In this document: positions 1 to 5,866 of the stretch, piece after piece
Numbering within the stretch: position 1 is the stretch's first letter
Layout of the letters: each line of letters begins with the position of its first letter
NCBI GenBank assembly: GCA_023260615.1
Contig: JALQUY010000053.1
Coordinates: 1-9,134 of the forward strand
Length of the DNA: 9,134 nt
Reading direction: 5' to 3'
From: Schleiferiaceae bacterium
GTDB taxonomy: Bacteria; Bacteroidota; Bacteroidia; Flavobacteriales; Schleiferiaceae
Notes under the pieces: model-generated
What the model saw: only the letters and a program-made list of their open reading frames with translations
What the model was told of the DNA's origin: nothing
Databases searched by the model: none
Position numbers and translations under genes: made by a program

Positions 1-1
1 G

Positions 2-547
2 GACGGCCTGGACATTCGCGATTGGGACGTCAACGCCCTGCGTCAAGCGGTTGGAACGGTCCCCCAAGACGCCTTCCTCTTCAGCGATTCCATCGCCGAA
101 AACATCGCCTTCGGCACCCTGGAAGCGGACCGCCCCACCGTGGAATCCTACGCTGAACTAGCCCATGTCGCCGACGACGTCCGAGGCTTCCCCAAAGGCT
201 TTGACACCGTGGTAGGCGAGCGCGGCGTGACCCTCAGCGGGGGCCAAAAACAGCGCGTCAGCATCGCCCGCGCCCTCATCAAGCAGCCGCCTATGCTCGT
301 CTTGGATGACGCCCTGAGCGCGGTGGACACCGACACGGAGGTCAGCATCCTTTCGGGCCTACGCGAACGCATCGCGGGCGTCACCGCCCTCTTAATCACC
401 CAGCGCTTGAGCTGTGTGCACTTGGCCGACCGCATCTACGTCTTAGACGAAGGCAGCCTGGTCCAAGAGGGCAGCCATGCGGCATTGGTCCAAACGCCCG
501 GCATCTACGCGGAACTCTACGCCCTCCAAAACCCCGACACCTGGTAG
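2..547 (+). CDS. ABC exporter, C-terminal ATP-binding domain (partial, 5' end outside window)
   Basis: This is the C-terminal part of an ABC exporter half-transporter; the membrane domain and Walker A lie left of the window. The frame is open from base 2. In order it shows a Q-loop (VPQDAFLF, Gln at 65-67), the exporter X-loop (VVGERG), an intact signature (LSGGQKQR), Walker B (MLVLDD), a D-loop (SAVD) and the switch region (LLITQRLS). ABC exporters couple ATP hydrolysis to moving lipids, drugs or peptides across the inner membrane; the substrate cannot be told here. Two catalytic positions are unusual: the Glu after Walker B is Asp (codon 308-310) and the switch His is Gln (codon 401-403). 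By family knowledge, such changes mark the degenerate ATP site of heterodimeric exporters such as TM287/TM288. The protein ends NPDTW, one base before the next start codon. Family assignment is firm; a heterodimer is inference. Confidence 0.93.
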   Translation, partial: DGLDIRDWDVNALRQAVGTVPQDAFLFSDSIAENIAFGTLEADRPTVESYAELAHVADDVRGFPKGFDTVVGERGVTLSGGQKQRVSIARALIKQPPMLVLDDALSAVDTDTEVSILSGLRERIAGVTALLITQRLSCVHLADRIYVLDEGSLVQEGSHAALVQTPGIYAELYALQNPDTW

Positions 548-548
548 C

Positions 549-1703
549 ATGAAGCCCTATCCCAATCTGGTGGCCGGCGTCCTCGAAGTCCTGGAATGGT
601 CCTTCGGAAAGGGCTGGTACGCCGACCGCGTGGTAGACAAGGTCCTCCGAGCCAACAAAAAATGGGGCGCGCGCGACCGGGCCTTCGTGGCCCAGCACAG
701 CTACGAGATGGTCCGCTGGTGGCGCCTCCTCTGGGAACTCAAGGGCGAGGAACCTACCCTCAAACGCAAGAAACTCAAGGAACTCTTCGAACTCTACTGG
801 GCCTGGCAAGTCGAAGGCAGCCTCAGCCTCCCGGACTTCCCCCTTGGCGTCGCCCAAAGCTATCCCGACTGGCTCGACAGCCGCGCGGCCGGCGCGCTGG
901 GCGCCCGCTGGCCGGCGCTGGCCACGGCCTTGAACCAGCCGGCCCACGTCATTTTGCGCACCAACACTTGGAAGGCGAGCCGCGAACAGGTCCTCGAACG
1001 CCTCGCCGCCGAAGGCATTGAGGCCGCCGCCTCGGACCTCCGCCCGGAGGCCATCGCGTTGGCGAAGCGGCCGCGCTTGCAGCATTTGGGCAGTTTCCAG
1101 GACGGCTGGTACGAAGTGCAAGACGGGGGTTCGCAGTGCATTGCCCCCTACCTCGATCCTCAACCCGGGGACCGCGTGCTGGACGGCTGTTCCGGCGCGG
1201 GCGGGAAGGCCCTGCATTTGGCGGCGTTGATGCAGAACCAAGGCGAAATTCTCTGCATGGACGTGGAGGCCTATAAGCTGTCGGAGGCGGAGAAGCGGGC
1301 GGCCCGCGCCGGGATTTCCATTCTGCGCACCGGCCACATTCAGCATGCCGCGGATGTGACAGAGCGGGGGGCTTGGGCGGACAAGATGTTGCTGGACGTG
1401 CCATGTTCGGGTACGGGGGTGATTCGGCGCGATGTGGACACCAAGTGGAAGCTGCAGCCCGAACATCTGGAGCGAACGCGCGAAGTGCAGGCGTCCATTT
1501 TGGACCGCTATCCCGAGGCCTTGAAAGCGGGCGGGCGCCTGGTGTACGCGACCTGTAGCATTCTGCCGGAGGAAAACGAGGCGCAAGTGGAGGCCTTTGT
1601 GAAGGCGCATCCGGAATTTACCTTAGAGGAAGAAGTGCGGATTAGCCCGGAGCACGTTCATTCGGACGGGTACTTTGTGGCAGTGCTCACGAAAAACGCT
1701 TAA
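549..1703 (+). CDS. RsmB/NOP-family SAM-dependent RNA m5C methyltransferase
   Basis: A 384-residue class I methyltransferase expected to transfer a methyl group from SAM to C5 of a cytosine in RNA, probably rRNA. The N-terminal third (about 1-100) resembles the helical NusB-like/RsmB N domain and includes a GARDRAF stretch. The SAM-binding motif I is DGCSGAGGK (about 212-220). Motif IV is DVPCSGTGVIRRD with Cys286, and motif VI is YATCSILP with Cys336; in this family one Cys attacks C6 of the base and the other helps release the product, and their 50-residue spacing matches E. coli RsmB as I recall it. It is shorter than E. coli RsmB (429 aa). The ATG at 549 is chosen because it lies one base after the ABC gene's stop; an in-frame upstream extension would overlap that gene and carries no family sequence. 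No Shine-Dalgarno is visible. The exact target base is unknown, so rsmB is not assigned. Confidence 0.93.
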   Translation: MKPYPNLVAGVLEVLEWSFGKGWYADRVVDKVLRANKKWGARDRAFVAQHSYEMVRWWRLLWELKGEEPTLKRKKLKELFELYWAWQVEGSLSLPDFPLGVAQSYPDWLDSRAAGALGARWPALATALNQPAHVILRTNTWKASREQVLERLAAEGIEAAASDLRPEAIALAKRPRLQHLGSFQDGWYEVQDGGSQCIAPYLDPQPGDRVLDGCSGAGGKALHLAALMQNQGEILCMDVEAYKLSEAEKRAARAGISILRTGHIQHAADVTERGAWADKMLLDVPCSGTGVIRRDVDTKWKLQPEHLERTREVQASILDRYPEALKAGGRLVYATCSILPEENEAQVEAFVKAHPEFTLEEEVRISPEHVHSDGYFVAVLTKNA

Positions 1704-1720
1704 AACGCTTAAAAACGCTT
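1692..1720 (+). repeat. Three tandem copies of AAAACGCTT across a stop codon
   Basis: Three head-to-tail copies of (A)AAAACGCTT, 9-10 bases each, run from the last codons of the methyltransferase gene to just before murQ. The first stop (TAA, 1701-1703) and a second in-frame TAA (1710-1712) both arise from the repeat. The murQ ATG at 1725 is in the same frame, so the spacer separates two same-frame genes with a double stop. Origin by slippage duplication is inference. Confidence 0.85.
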
Positions 1721-1724
1721 CGAG

Positions 1725-2537
1725 ATGGCGCTTATTACCGAATCTGAATCCCTGCACCACAACCTCGAGGAGCTGTCGACGGCTGAATTGCTGCGCGGCA
1801 TCAACCAGGAGGACCAGAAGGTCGCCGTGGCGGTTGAGCAGGCCCTTCCAGCGTTGGAAGCGCTCGTGAATGCGATTTTGCCGCAGATGCGCCGTGGCGG
1901 TCGCCTCTTTTACATTGGGGCGGGTACGTCGGGGCGTTTGGGCATTGTGGATGCGTCCGAATGTCCGCCCACCTTTGGGGTGGATCACGGCGTCGTCGTG
2001 GGCCTCATCGCCGGAGGGGACAGCGCCATTCGGAAGGCGGTGGAGTTCGCCGAAGACGACGCGGAGCAAGCGTGGAAAGATTTGACGGCGCATGCTATTA
2101 CGGCTCAAGACGCGGTAGTAGGCATTGCGGCCAGCGGCACGACGCCCTATGTGATTGGGGGCTTGCAGGCCGCGAAGGCGGCGGGCTGTGTGACCGGGGC
2201 CATCGTCTGCAATCCAGGCAGTCCCGTGGCTAAGGCGGCGGAATTCCCTGTGGAAGTCGTGGTGGGTCCGGAATTTGTGACGGGCAGCACGCGGATGAAA
2301 TCAGGTTCGGCCCAAAAAATGACCCTCAACATGCTGTCCACGGCGCTGATGATTCAGCTCGGGCATGTGAAAGGCAACCGCATGGTGGACATGCAGCTGA
2401 GCAATGACAAGCTGGTCGCGCGCGGCACTCGCATGGTGGCTGAACAAACCGGTCTCGACGCAAACAAAGCGGAAGAACTCTTGTTGAGCTATGGAAGCGT
2501 CCGAAAGGCGGTAGAAGCATGGCAAAACCAGCAGTAG
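1725..2537 (+). CDS. murQ: N-acetylmuramic acid 6-phosphate etherase MurQ
   Basis: A 270-residue cytoplasmic SIS-domain enzyme that cleaves the D-lactyl ether of MurNAc-6-phosphate to give GlcNAc-6-phosphate and D-lactate, a step in recycling peptidoglycan sugars. Family hallmarks are visible throughout: YIGAGTSGRLG (63-73), DASECPPTFG (76-85), LIAGGD, ASGTTPY, VGPEFVTGSTRMK and the closing MVDMQLSNDKL. Glu79 and Glu110 correspond by spacing (31 residues) to the two catalytic glutamates of E. coli MurQ (83 and 114). It is somewhat shorter than E. coli MurQ (298 aa), as Bacteroidota versions usually are. The start at 1725 gives the expected MALITES N-terminus; no Shine-Dalgarno is seen. Its 3' end overlaps the desaturase gene by 19 bp. 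No anhydro-MurNAc kinase or MurNAc uptake gene lies nearby, so the rest of the pathway must be encoded elsewhere. Confidence 0.96.
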   Translation: MALITESESLHHNLEELSTAELLRGINQEDQKVAVAVEQALPALEALVNAILPQMRRGGRLFYIGAGTSGRLGIVDASECPPTFGVDHGVVVGLIAGGDSAIRKAVEFAEDDAEQAWKDLTAHAITAQDAVVGIAASGTTPYVIGGLQAAKAAGCVTGAIVCNPGSPVAKAAEFPVEVVVGPEFVTGSTRMKSGSAQKMTLNMLSTALMIQLGHVKGNRMVDMQLSNDKLVARGTRMVAEQTGLDANKAEELLLSYGSVRKAVEAWQNQQ

Positions 2538-3994
2538 CACACATCATTGGATCCGGGATTGCGGGAATAGCGGCAGCCATACGCTTGGCGCAAAAGGGCT
2601 ATGCCGTGACGGTGTTCGAAGCCAATGCCTATCCGGGAGGCAAATTGAGTGAATTCCAACTGGGGGAGTACCGCTTTGATGCAGGCCCCAGCTTGTTTAC
2701 GCTGCCGCATTTAGTCGAAGAGCTCTTTCTGCTCTGCGGGGAAACCCCCGAGGAGCACTTTCCGTACCTGAAGAAGGACGAATCCTGCCGCTATTTCTGG
2801 GAGGATGGCACGCGTTTGACCGCCCACGCGGAACCAGAAGCGTTTGCATCCGAGGCGGAACGTGTGCTTGGAGAGCCTGCCGCACACACGCTTGAACACA
2901 TTGCGCTGGCCAAAAAGCAGTACGAGGCGACCTCGGGCTTCTTTTTGGAACGTTCGCTGCACGACTGGCGCACGTATGCACGGCCCGAAGTGCTTAAGAC
3001 CTTAGCAGCGGTCCCATCGCTAGGGTTGACCTCCACCATGGACCGCATCCACCGCAAGCAGTTCCAGACGGACAAAATGGTCCAGCTCTTTAACCGCTAT
3101 GCCACCTTCAACGGCTCTAGCCCCTACCAGGCGCCCGGAACCCTGTGCATGATCCCTCACTTGGAGTTTGGGGTGGGCACCTTCCTGCCCAAACGCGGCA
3201 TGGTGGACATCACCAACAGCCTAGTGGCTTTGGCACAGCGTCAAGGGGTAGTGTTCCGTTTTGGGGAGCGCGTTACGGCTATCCGCTACGCGTCTAATCG
3301 CGCGCTGGGCTTGACCTTGGAGAGCGGCGAAGAGACCCAGGCGGACGTGGTCGTCAGCAACATGGATGTCACCCCCACCTATCGGCGCTTGCTGCCTGCC
3401 CTGAAGGCGCCCGAAAAAACCCTCCGCCAAGAGCGGTCGTCGTCGGCCTTCATCTTTTACTGGGGGGTTCGCAAGCGCTTCCCGGAACTGAACTTGCACA
3501 ACATCCTTTTCAGCGAGGACTACCCGGGCGAGTTCAAAGCCCTCTTTGACACCAAGGAGCTCTTTCCAGACCCCACGGTCTACATCAACATCACCTCCAA
3601 AGACATCCCCGGAGAGGCTCCACAGGACGGGGAAAACTGGTTTGTCATGGTCAATGCGCCCGCAGATTATGGCCAGGACTGGGACGCACTTCGCGCACAG
3701 GTGCGTGCCTCCGTCTTGGCTAAAGTGGAGCGCGTTCTGGGGGTGGATGTGGCGCCTTTGATCGAAGTGGAGGATTACCTCGATCCTCCGCGCATTCAGT
3801 CCCGAACGTCCAGCGATCGCGGCGCCTTGTACGGTTCCAGTAGCAATTCGACCATGGCGGCATTTCTGCGGCACCCCAACCGCGGGCCGCTCAAGAACCT
3901 CTATGTCTGTGGGGGCTCCGCCCATCCAGGGGGAGGTATTCCGCTCTGCTTGTTAAGTGGGAAGATTGTGGGCGAGGCGGTGCCTCAAGCGTAG
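2519..3994 (+). CDS. crtD: Carotenoid desaturase of the CrtI/CrtD family (probable 1-hydroxycarotenoid 3,4-desaturase)
   Basis: A 491-residue FAD-dependent amine-oxidase-fold enzyme of the phytoene desaturase superfamily. A dinucleotide-binding motif GSGIAG (11-16) is followed by VFEAN with Glu34 and PGGKLSEF; the middle has YATFNGSSPYQ (about 192-202); the end has the conserved NLYVCGGSAHPGGGIPLC region (460-477). The pattern GGKLSEF...FDAGPSLFTLP...YFWEDG and SSSAFIFYWG matches the Bacteroidota CrtD-type desaturase better than their CrtI, which usually begins with GSGFSSL and GGRARQ. CrtD-type enzymes introduce the 3,4 double bond of 1-hydroxylated carotenoids, as in myxol or saproxanthin synthesis; product and substrate are inferred. 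The ATG at 2519 lies inside murQ and is preceded by a purine-rich AAAGGCGG about 10 bases upstream. No other carotenoid gene is in the window. Desaturase family is near certain; the CrtD subtype is moderate. Confidence 0.85.
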   Translation: MAKPAVAHIIGSGIAGIAAAIRLAQKGYAVTVFEANAYPGGKLSEFQLGEYRFDAGPSLFTLPHLVEELFLLCGETPEEHFPYLKKDESCRYFWEDGTRLTAHAEPEAFASEAERVLGEPAAHTLEHIALAKKQYEATSGFFLERSLHDWRTYARPEVLKTLAAVPSLGLTSTMDRIHRKQFQTDKMVQLFNRYATFNGSSPYQAPGTLCMIPHLEFGVGTFLPKRGMVDITNSLVALAQRQGVVFRFGERVTAIRYASNRALGLTLESGEETQADVVVSNMDVTPTYRRLLPALKAPEKTLRQERSSSAFIFYWGVRKRFPELNLHNILFSEDYPGEFKALFDTKELFPDPTVYINITSKDIPGEAPQDGENWFVMVNAPADYGQDWDALRAQVRASVLAKVERVLGVDVAPLIEVEDYLDPPRIQSRTSSDRGALYGSSSNSTMAAFLRHPNRGPLKNLYVCGGSAHPGGGIPLCLLSGKIVGEAVPQA

Positions 3995-4012
3995 AAAAAC
4001 CCGGCGCCCATG

Positions 4013-4031
4013 GGGGCTAAGGCCTAGCCCC
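4013..4031. terminator. Probable bidirectional terminator hairpin between convergent genes
   Basis: An inverted repeat GGGGCTA (4013-4019) / TAGCCCC (4025-4031) with the 5-base loop AGGCC forms a GC-rich 7 bp stem between crtD and murI, which converge. On the plus strand it is followed by AAATGTTTT; on the minus strand the five-T tract (complement of 3995-3999) lies about 13 bases beyond the stem. The murI stop codon (4024-4026) is inside the hairpin. The U-tracts are weak or distant, so efficiency in either direction is uncertain. Confidence 0.6.
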
Positions 4032-4827
4032 AAATGTTTTCCTCCACCAGGCTAATGCCCTTTCCGAAGAAGATGCGCGACACTTTAGCGAAGCTGTCCG
4101 TGTAATCGCTCACCGCAAAGTGGTGGGGCTTGGTAGCGGGCTTCGCGCGCAAGAGCTGGGCCTCGTCGAGTTGCTTCGCGATGCTGTTGGCTACGATGGT
4201 GGGGATGCGCAGCAGGCTCACTTTTTTCTCGAGCTGCTTGGCGATTTGCGATGAAATCAAGGGGTAGTGGGTACAGGCCAAAACGAGGTGCTCCACCCCT
4301 TCCATTTTGGGGTCGTTCAAGTAGAGGGAGACCACCGCATCTGTGACGGCGCCGCTGAGTAAGTTCTCCTCAATGACGGGAACGAGTAGGGGCGTAGCCA
4401 GAGGCTGGACGTCTGCAGTAGGGAGGACCTCAGCGAGTTTTCGAGGGTAGATGCCCGACGAAACGGTGGCGCGCGTTCCCCAGATGCCAATGTGCTTTGC
4501 GTGGTGGCGGTGGAGGTAGTCCACGACCGGGTCAATCACATTGTAGACGGGAATGTCTAGCTCCTCCTTCAAAACGTCTAAAGCCACTGCAGACGCGGAG
4601 TTACACGCGACGACAATGGCTTTAGCGCCTTGATCGATCAAATGGCGGGAGATGCCCAGTGCGTAGGACCGAATGGCCTCCGGCGACTTTTCCCCGTAGG
4701 GCAAGTGGGCGGTATCTCCAAAGTAGAGGAGGCGTTCGTTGGGAAGCTTGCGCGCCAGGGCGCGCGCTACCGTCAAACCGCCTACTCCTGAGTCAAACAG
4801 CCCAATGGGGCCGTCTGAAGCTTTCAT
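4024..4827 (-). CDS. murI: Glutamate racemase MurI
   Basis: A 267-residue cytoplasmic enzyme that interconverts L- and D-glutamate without a cofactor, providing D-Glu for the peptidoglycan stem peptide. The Asp/Glu racemase signatures are complete: GLFDSGVGGLTV (9-20), YFGDTAHLPYGEK (35-47), VACNSASA with catalytic Cys75, and LACTHYPLI with the second catalytic Cys185 and His187. In most family members the first motif reads ACNTASA; here Ser replaces Thr, a mild change. Length is normal. The ATG overlaps the stop codon of the upstream Skp gene by one base (TAATG), so it is probably translated by re-initiation as the last gene of the uppS-bamA-skp-skp operon. Its last codons form part of the terminator hairpin. 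Confidence 0.97.
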   Translation of the reverse strand: MKASDGPIGLFDSGVGGLTVARALARKLPNERLLYFGDTAHLPYGEKSPEAIRSYALGISRHLIDQGAKAIVVACNSASAVALDVLKEELDIPVYNVIDPVVDYLHRHHAKHIGIWGTRATVSSGIYPRKLAEVLPTADVQPLATPLLVPVIEENLLSGAVTDAVVSLYLNDPKMEGVEHLVLACTHYPLISSQIAKQLEKKVSLLRIPTIVANSIAKQLDEAQLLRAKPATKPHHFAVSDYTDSFAKVSRIFFGKGISLVEENIWG

Positions 4828-5333
4828 TACATGCCAAGTTTAACCTTGACGGCGGACATCAGGTTGAGGCCACCTTTAGAGTAGATTACCATGCCCTTGC
4901 TTTGAGAAGCATCCAAAACGTAGGCAACGTTCTTTTCAGCCGCTACCGCATCGATGGCATTCTGCAATTTCTCCAAAACGGGAGTGATCAATTCAATCTC
5001 CTTGCCTTGCAATTCTTGCTGAGCGCTCTGCATGTACTCTTGGATGTTGTTGTACATCTCCTGGAGGCGTTGCTGCTCTTGGCGCTGGCGGAGTTCCGTC
5101 CACGTGCCGGCGTTGGCTTGCAAGGTCTGTGCGCCTTTTTCCAATTCGGCTTGCATCTCCTTGGCTTCCGCTTCAAACTTCGCTTGTTCCGCTTGGAGGG
5201 ATTCCATGACTTTCTTGTAGTCAGGCATTTCAACGAGCAGGCTGTCCACATTGATGTGGCCTACCAAAGACTGGCCCAAAGCTGGGGCAGCGGTCATAGC
5301 CACGAGGGCCAATACTTTAAGTGCGTTTTTCAT
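4827..5333 (-). CDS. Skp/OmpH-family periplasmic chaperone, second copy
   Basis: A 168-residue secreted protein of the Skp (OmpH) family, which holds unfolded outer-membrane proteins in the periplasm before BamA inserts them. A signal peptide spans about 1-20 (MKNALKVLALVAM..., likely cut at ALG/Q). The mature part starts with VGHINVDSLL, followed by a long charged, Gln/Glu-rich helical stretch (about 40-130) expected to form the coiled-coil arms, and ends with YVLDASQSKGMVIY and a VKVKLGM tail. The ATG at 5333 is preferred over an upstream in-frame TTG at 5342 because it gives a clean Lys-containing signal peptide directly at the N-terminus. It lies 20 bp after the first Skp gene and overlaps murI by one base. 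Sequence similarity to the first copy is low apart from domain layout. Confidence 0.92.
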   Translation of the reverse strand: MKNALKVLALVAMTAAPALGQSLVGHINVDSLLVEMPDYKKVMESLQAEQAKFEAEAKEMQAELEKGAQTLQANAGTWTELRQRQEQQRLQEMYNNIQEYMQSAQQELQGKEIELITPVLEKLQNAIDAVAAEKNVAYVLDASQSKGMVIYSKGGLNLMSAVKVKLGM

Positions 5334-5339
5334 AGGGGT

Positions 5340-5347
5340 CAAAAGTA
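5340..5347 (-). promoter_or_regulatory. Possible Bacteroidota -7 promoter element (TAnnTTTG)
   Basis: On the minus strand the 20 bp spacer between the two skp genes reads TACTTTTG, an exact match to the Bacteroidota -7 consensus TAnnTTTG, ending 6 bases before the ATG of the second skp. No clear TTG/TTTG -33 element lies about 20 bases upstream. If active it would start transcription at or next to the start codon, giving a leaderless skp-murI message. A chance match is quite possible. Confidence 0.25.
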
Positions 5348-5353
5348 GTGATT

Positions 5354-5863
5354 TCAGTAACCGAGTTGTTGGAGTACGTCTTGCGTAATATCGTTGGACT
5401 CGTTGGCGTACACCACACTAACAGACGAGCCTTTGTCAAAGACAAAATCGAGTTTCTTTTTTCGGGCCACTTCCTTGATGGCACCCGCTACAAGCGCTTG
5501 CACCGGGGCGACGAGTTCTTCGCGCTTTTGGAAGAGTTGACCTTCGGGGCTGAAGTAGCGCATTTGACGCGCACGGGCCGTGTCGCGCGTATTCTGAATG
5601 TTGGCCGTACGCTCGGCGATCATATCGGGCGTGAGCAGCACCGATTCGGCATCGAGTTGGGCTTGCAAGGCCGAAGCGTCCTCAAAGAGGCTGGCGACTT
5701 CGCCTTCCCAGCGCTTGGAGAGGCGCTCGATTTCGGCTTGGGCCTGCTTGTATTCGGGGATGGCATTCAAGATGGCTTGCGTATCCACATAGCCCAGTCG
5801 CTGCGCCCACCCGGAAACGGAGAGGCTTAGGGCGAACAGGAGGAAAAGAATTCGACGCGTCAT
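5354..5863 (-). CDS. Skp/OmpH-family periplasmic chaperone, first copy
   Basis: A 169-residue secreted Skp/OmpH-family protein, expected to be a periplasmic chaperone for outer-membrane proteins. The signal peptide is about residues 1-20 (MTRRILFLLFALSLS..., likely cut at GWA/Q). The mature part begins with the family's RLGYVDTQAIL and IPEYKQAQ, continues with a helical, charged region (about 40-130) containing the Bacteroidota-type YFSPEGQLFQKR, and ends with KKKLDFVFDKGSSVSVVY and a DVLQQLGY tail. The gene starts 3 bp after the bamA stop, so it is certainly co-transcribed with its presumed partner. The presence of two adjacent Skp genes is common in Bacteroidota. A trimeric, tentacle-like assembly is family knowledge; nothing in the sequence alone proves it. 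Confidence 0.94.
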   Translation of the reverse strand: MTRRILFLLFALSLSVSGWAQRLGYVDTQAILNAIPEYKQAQAEIERLSKRWEGEVASLFEDASALQAQLDAESVLLTPDMIAERTANIQNTRDTARARQMRYFSPEGQLFQKREELVAPVQALVAGAIKEVARKKKLDFVFDKGSSVSVVYANESNDITQDVLQQLGY

Positions 5864-5866
5864 AAC

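Noticed and set aside
477..548. Extended N-terminus of the methyltransferase starting at 477
   Set aside because: The added 24 residues overlap the ABC gene's end and are Ser/Thr/Pro-rich without family similarity; the ATG at 549 directly follows the ABC stop codon.
396..1610. A 404-codon open frame on the minus strand, antisense to the ABC and methyltransferase genes
   Set aside because: Its translation is Arg/Gly/Pro/Ala-rich with no motif, while the plus strand carries two clear protein families over the same bases.
1692..1720. CRISPR or other regulatory repeat array
   Set aside because: The units are only 9-10 bases long with no spacers; this is a simple tandem repeat.
5334..5342. TTG start for the second skp gene at 5342
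   Set aside because: The ATG at 5333 gives a standard signal peptide, and the TTG would add only three residues ahead of it.
4659..5830. Plus-strand open frames opposite murI and the skp genes
   Set aside because: They are antisense to three genes with full family signatures, and have no homologous motif or plausible start context.
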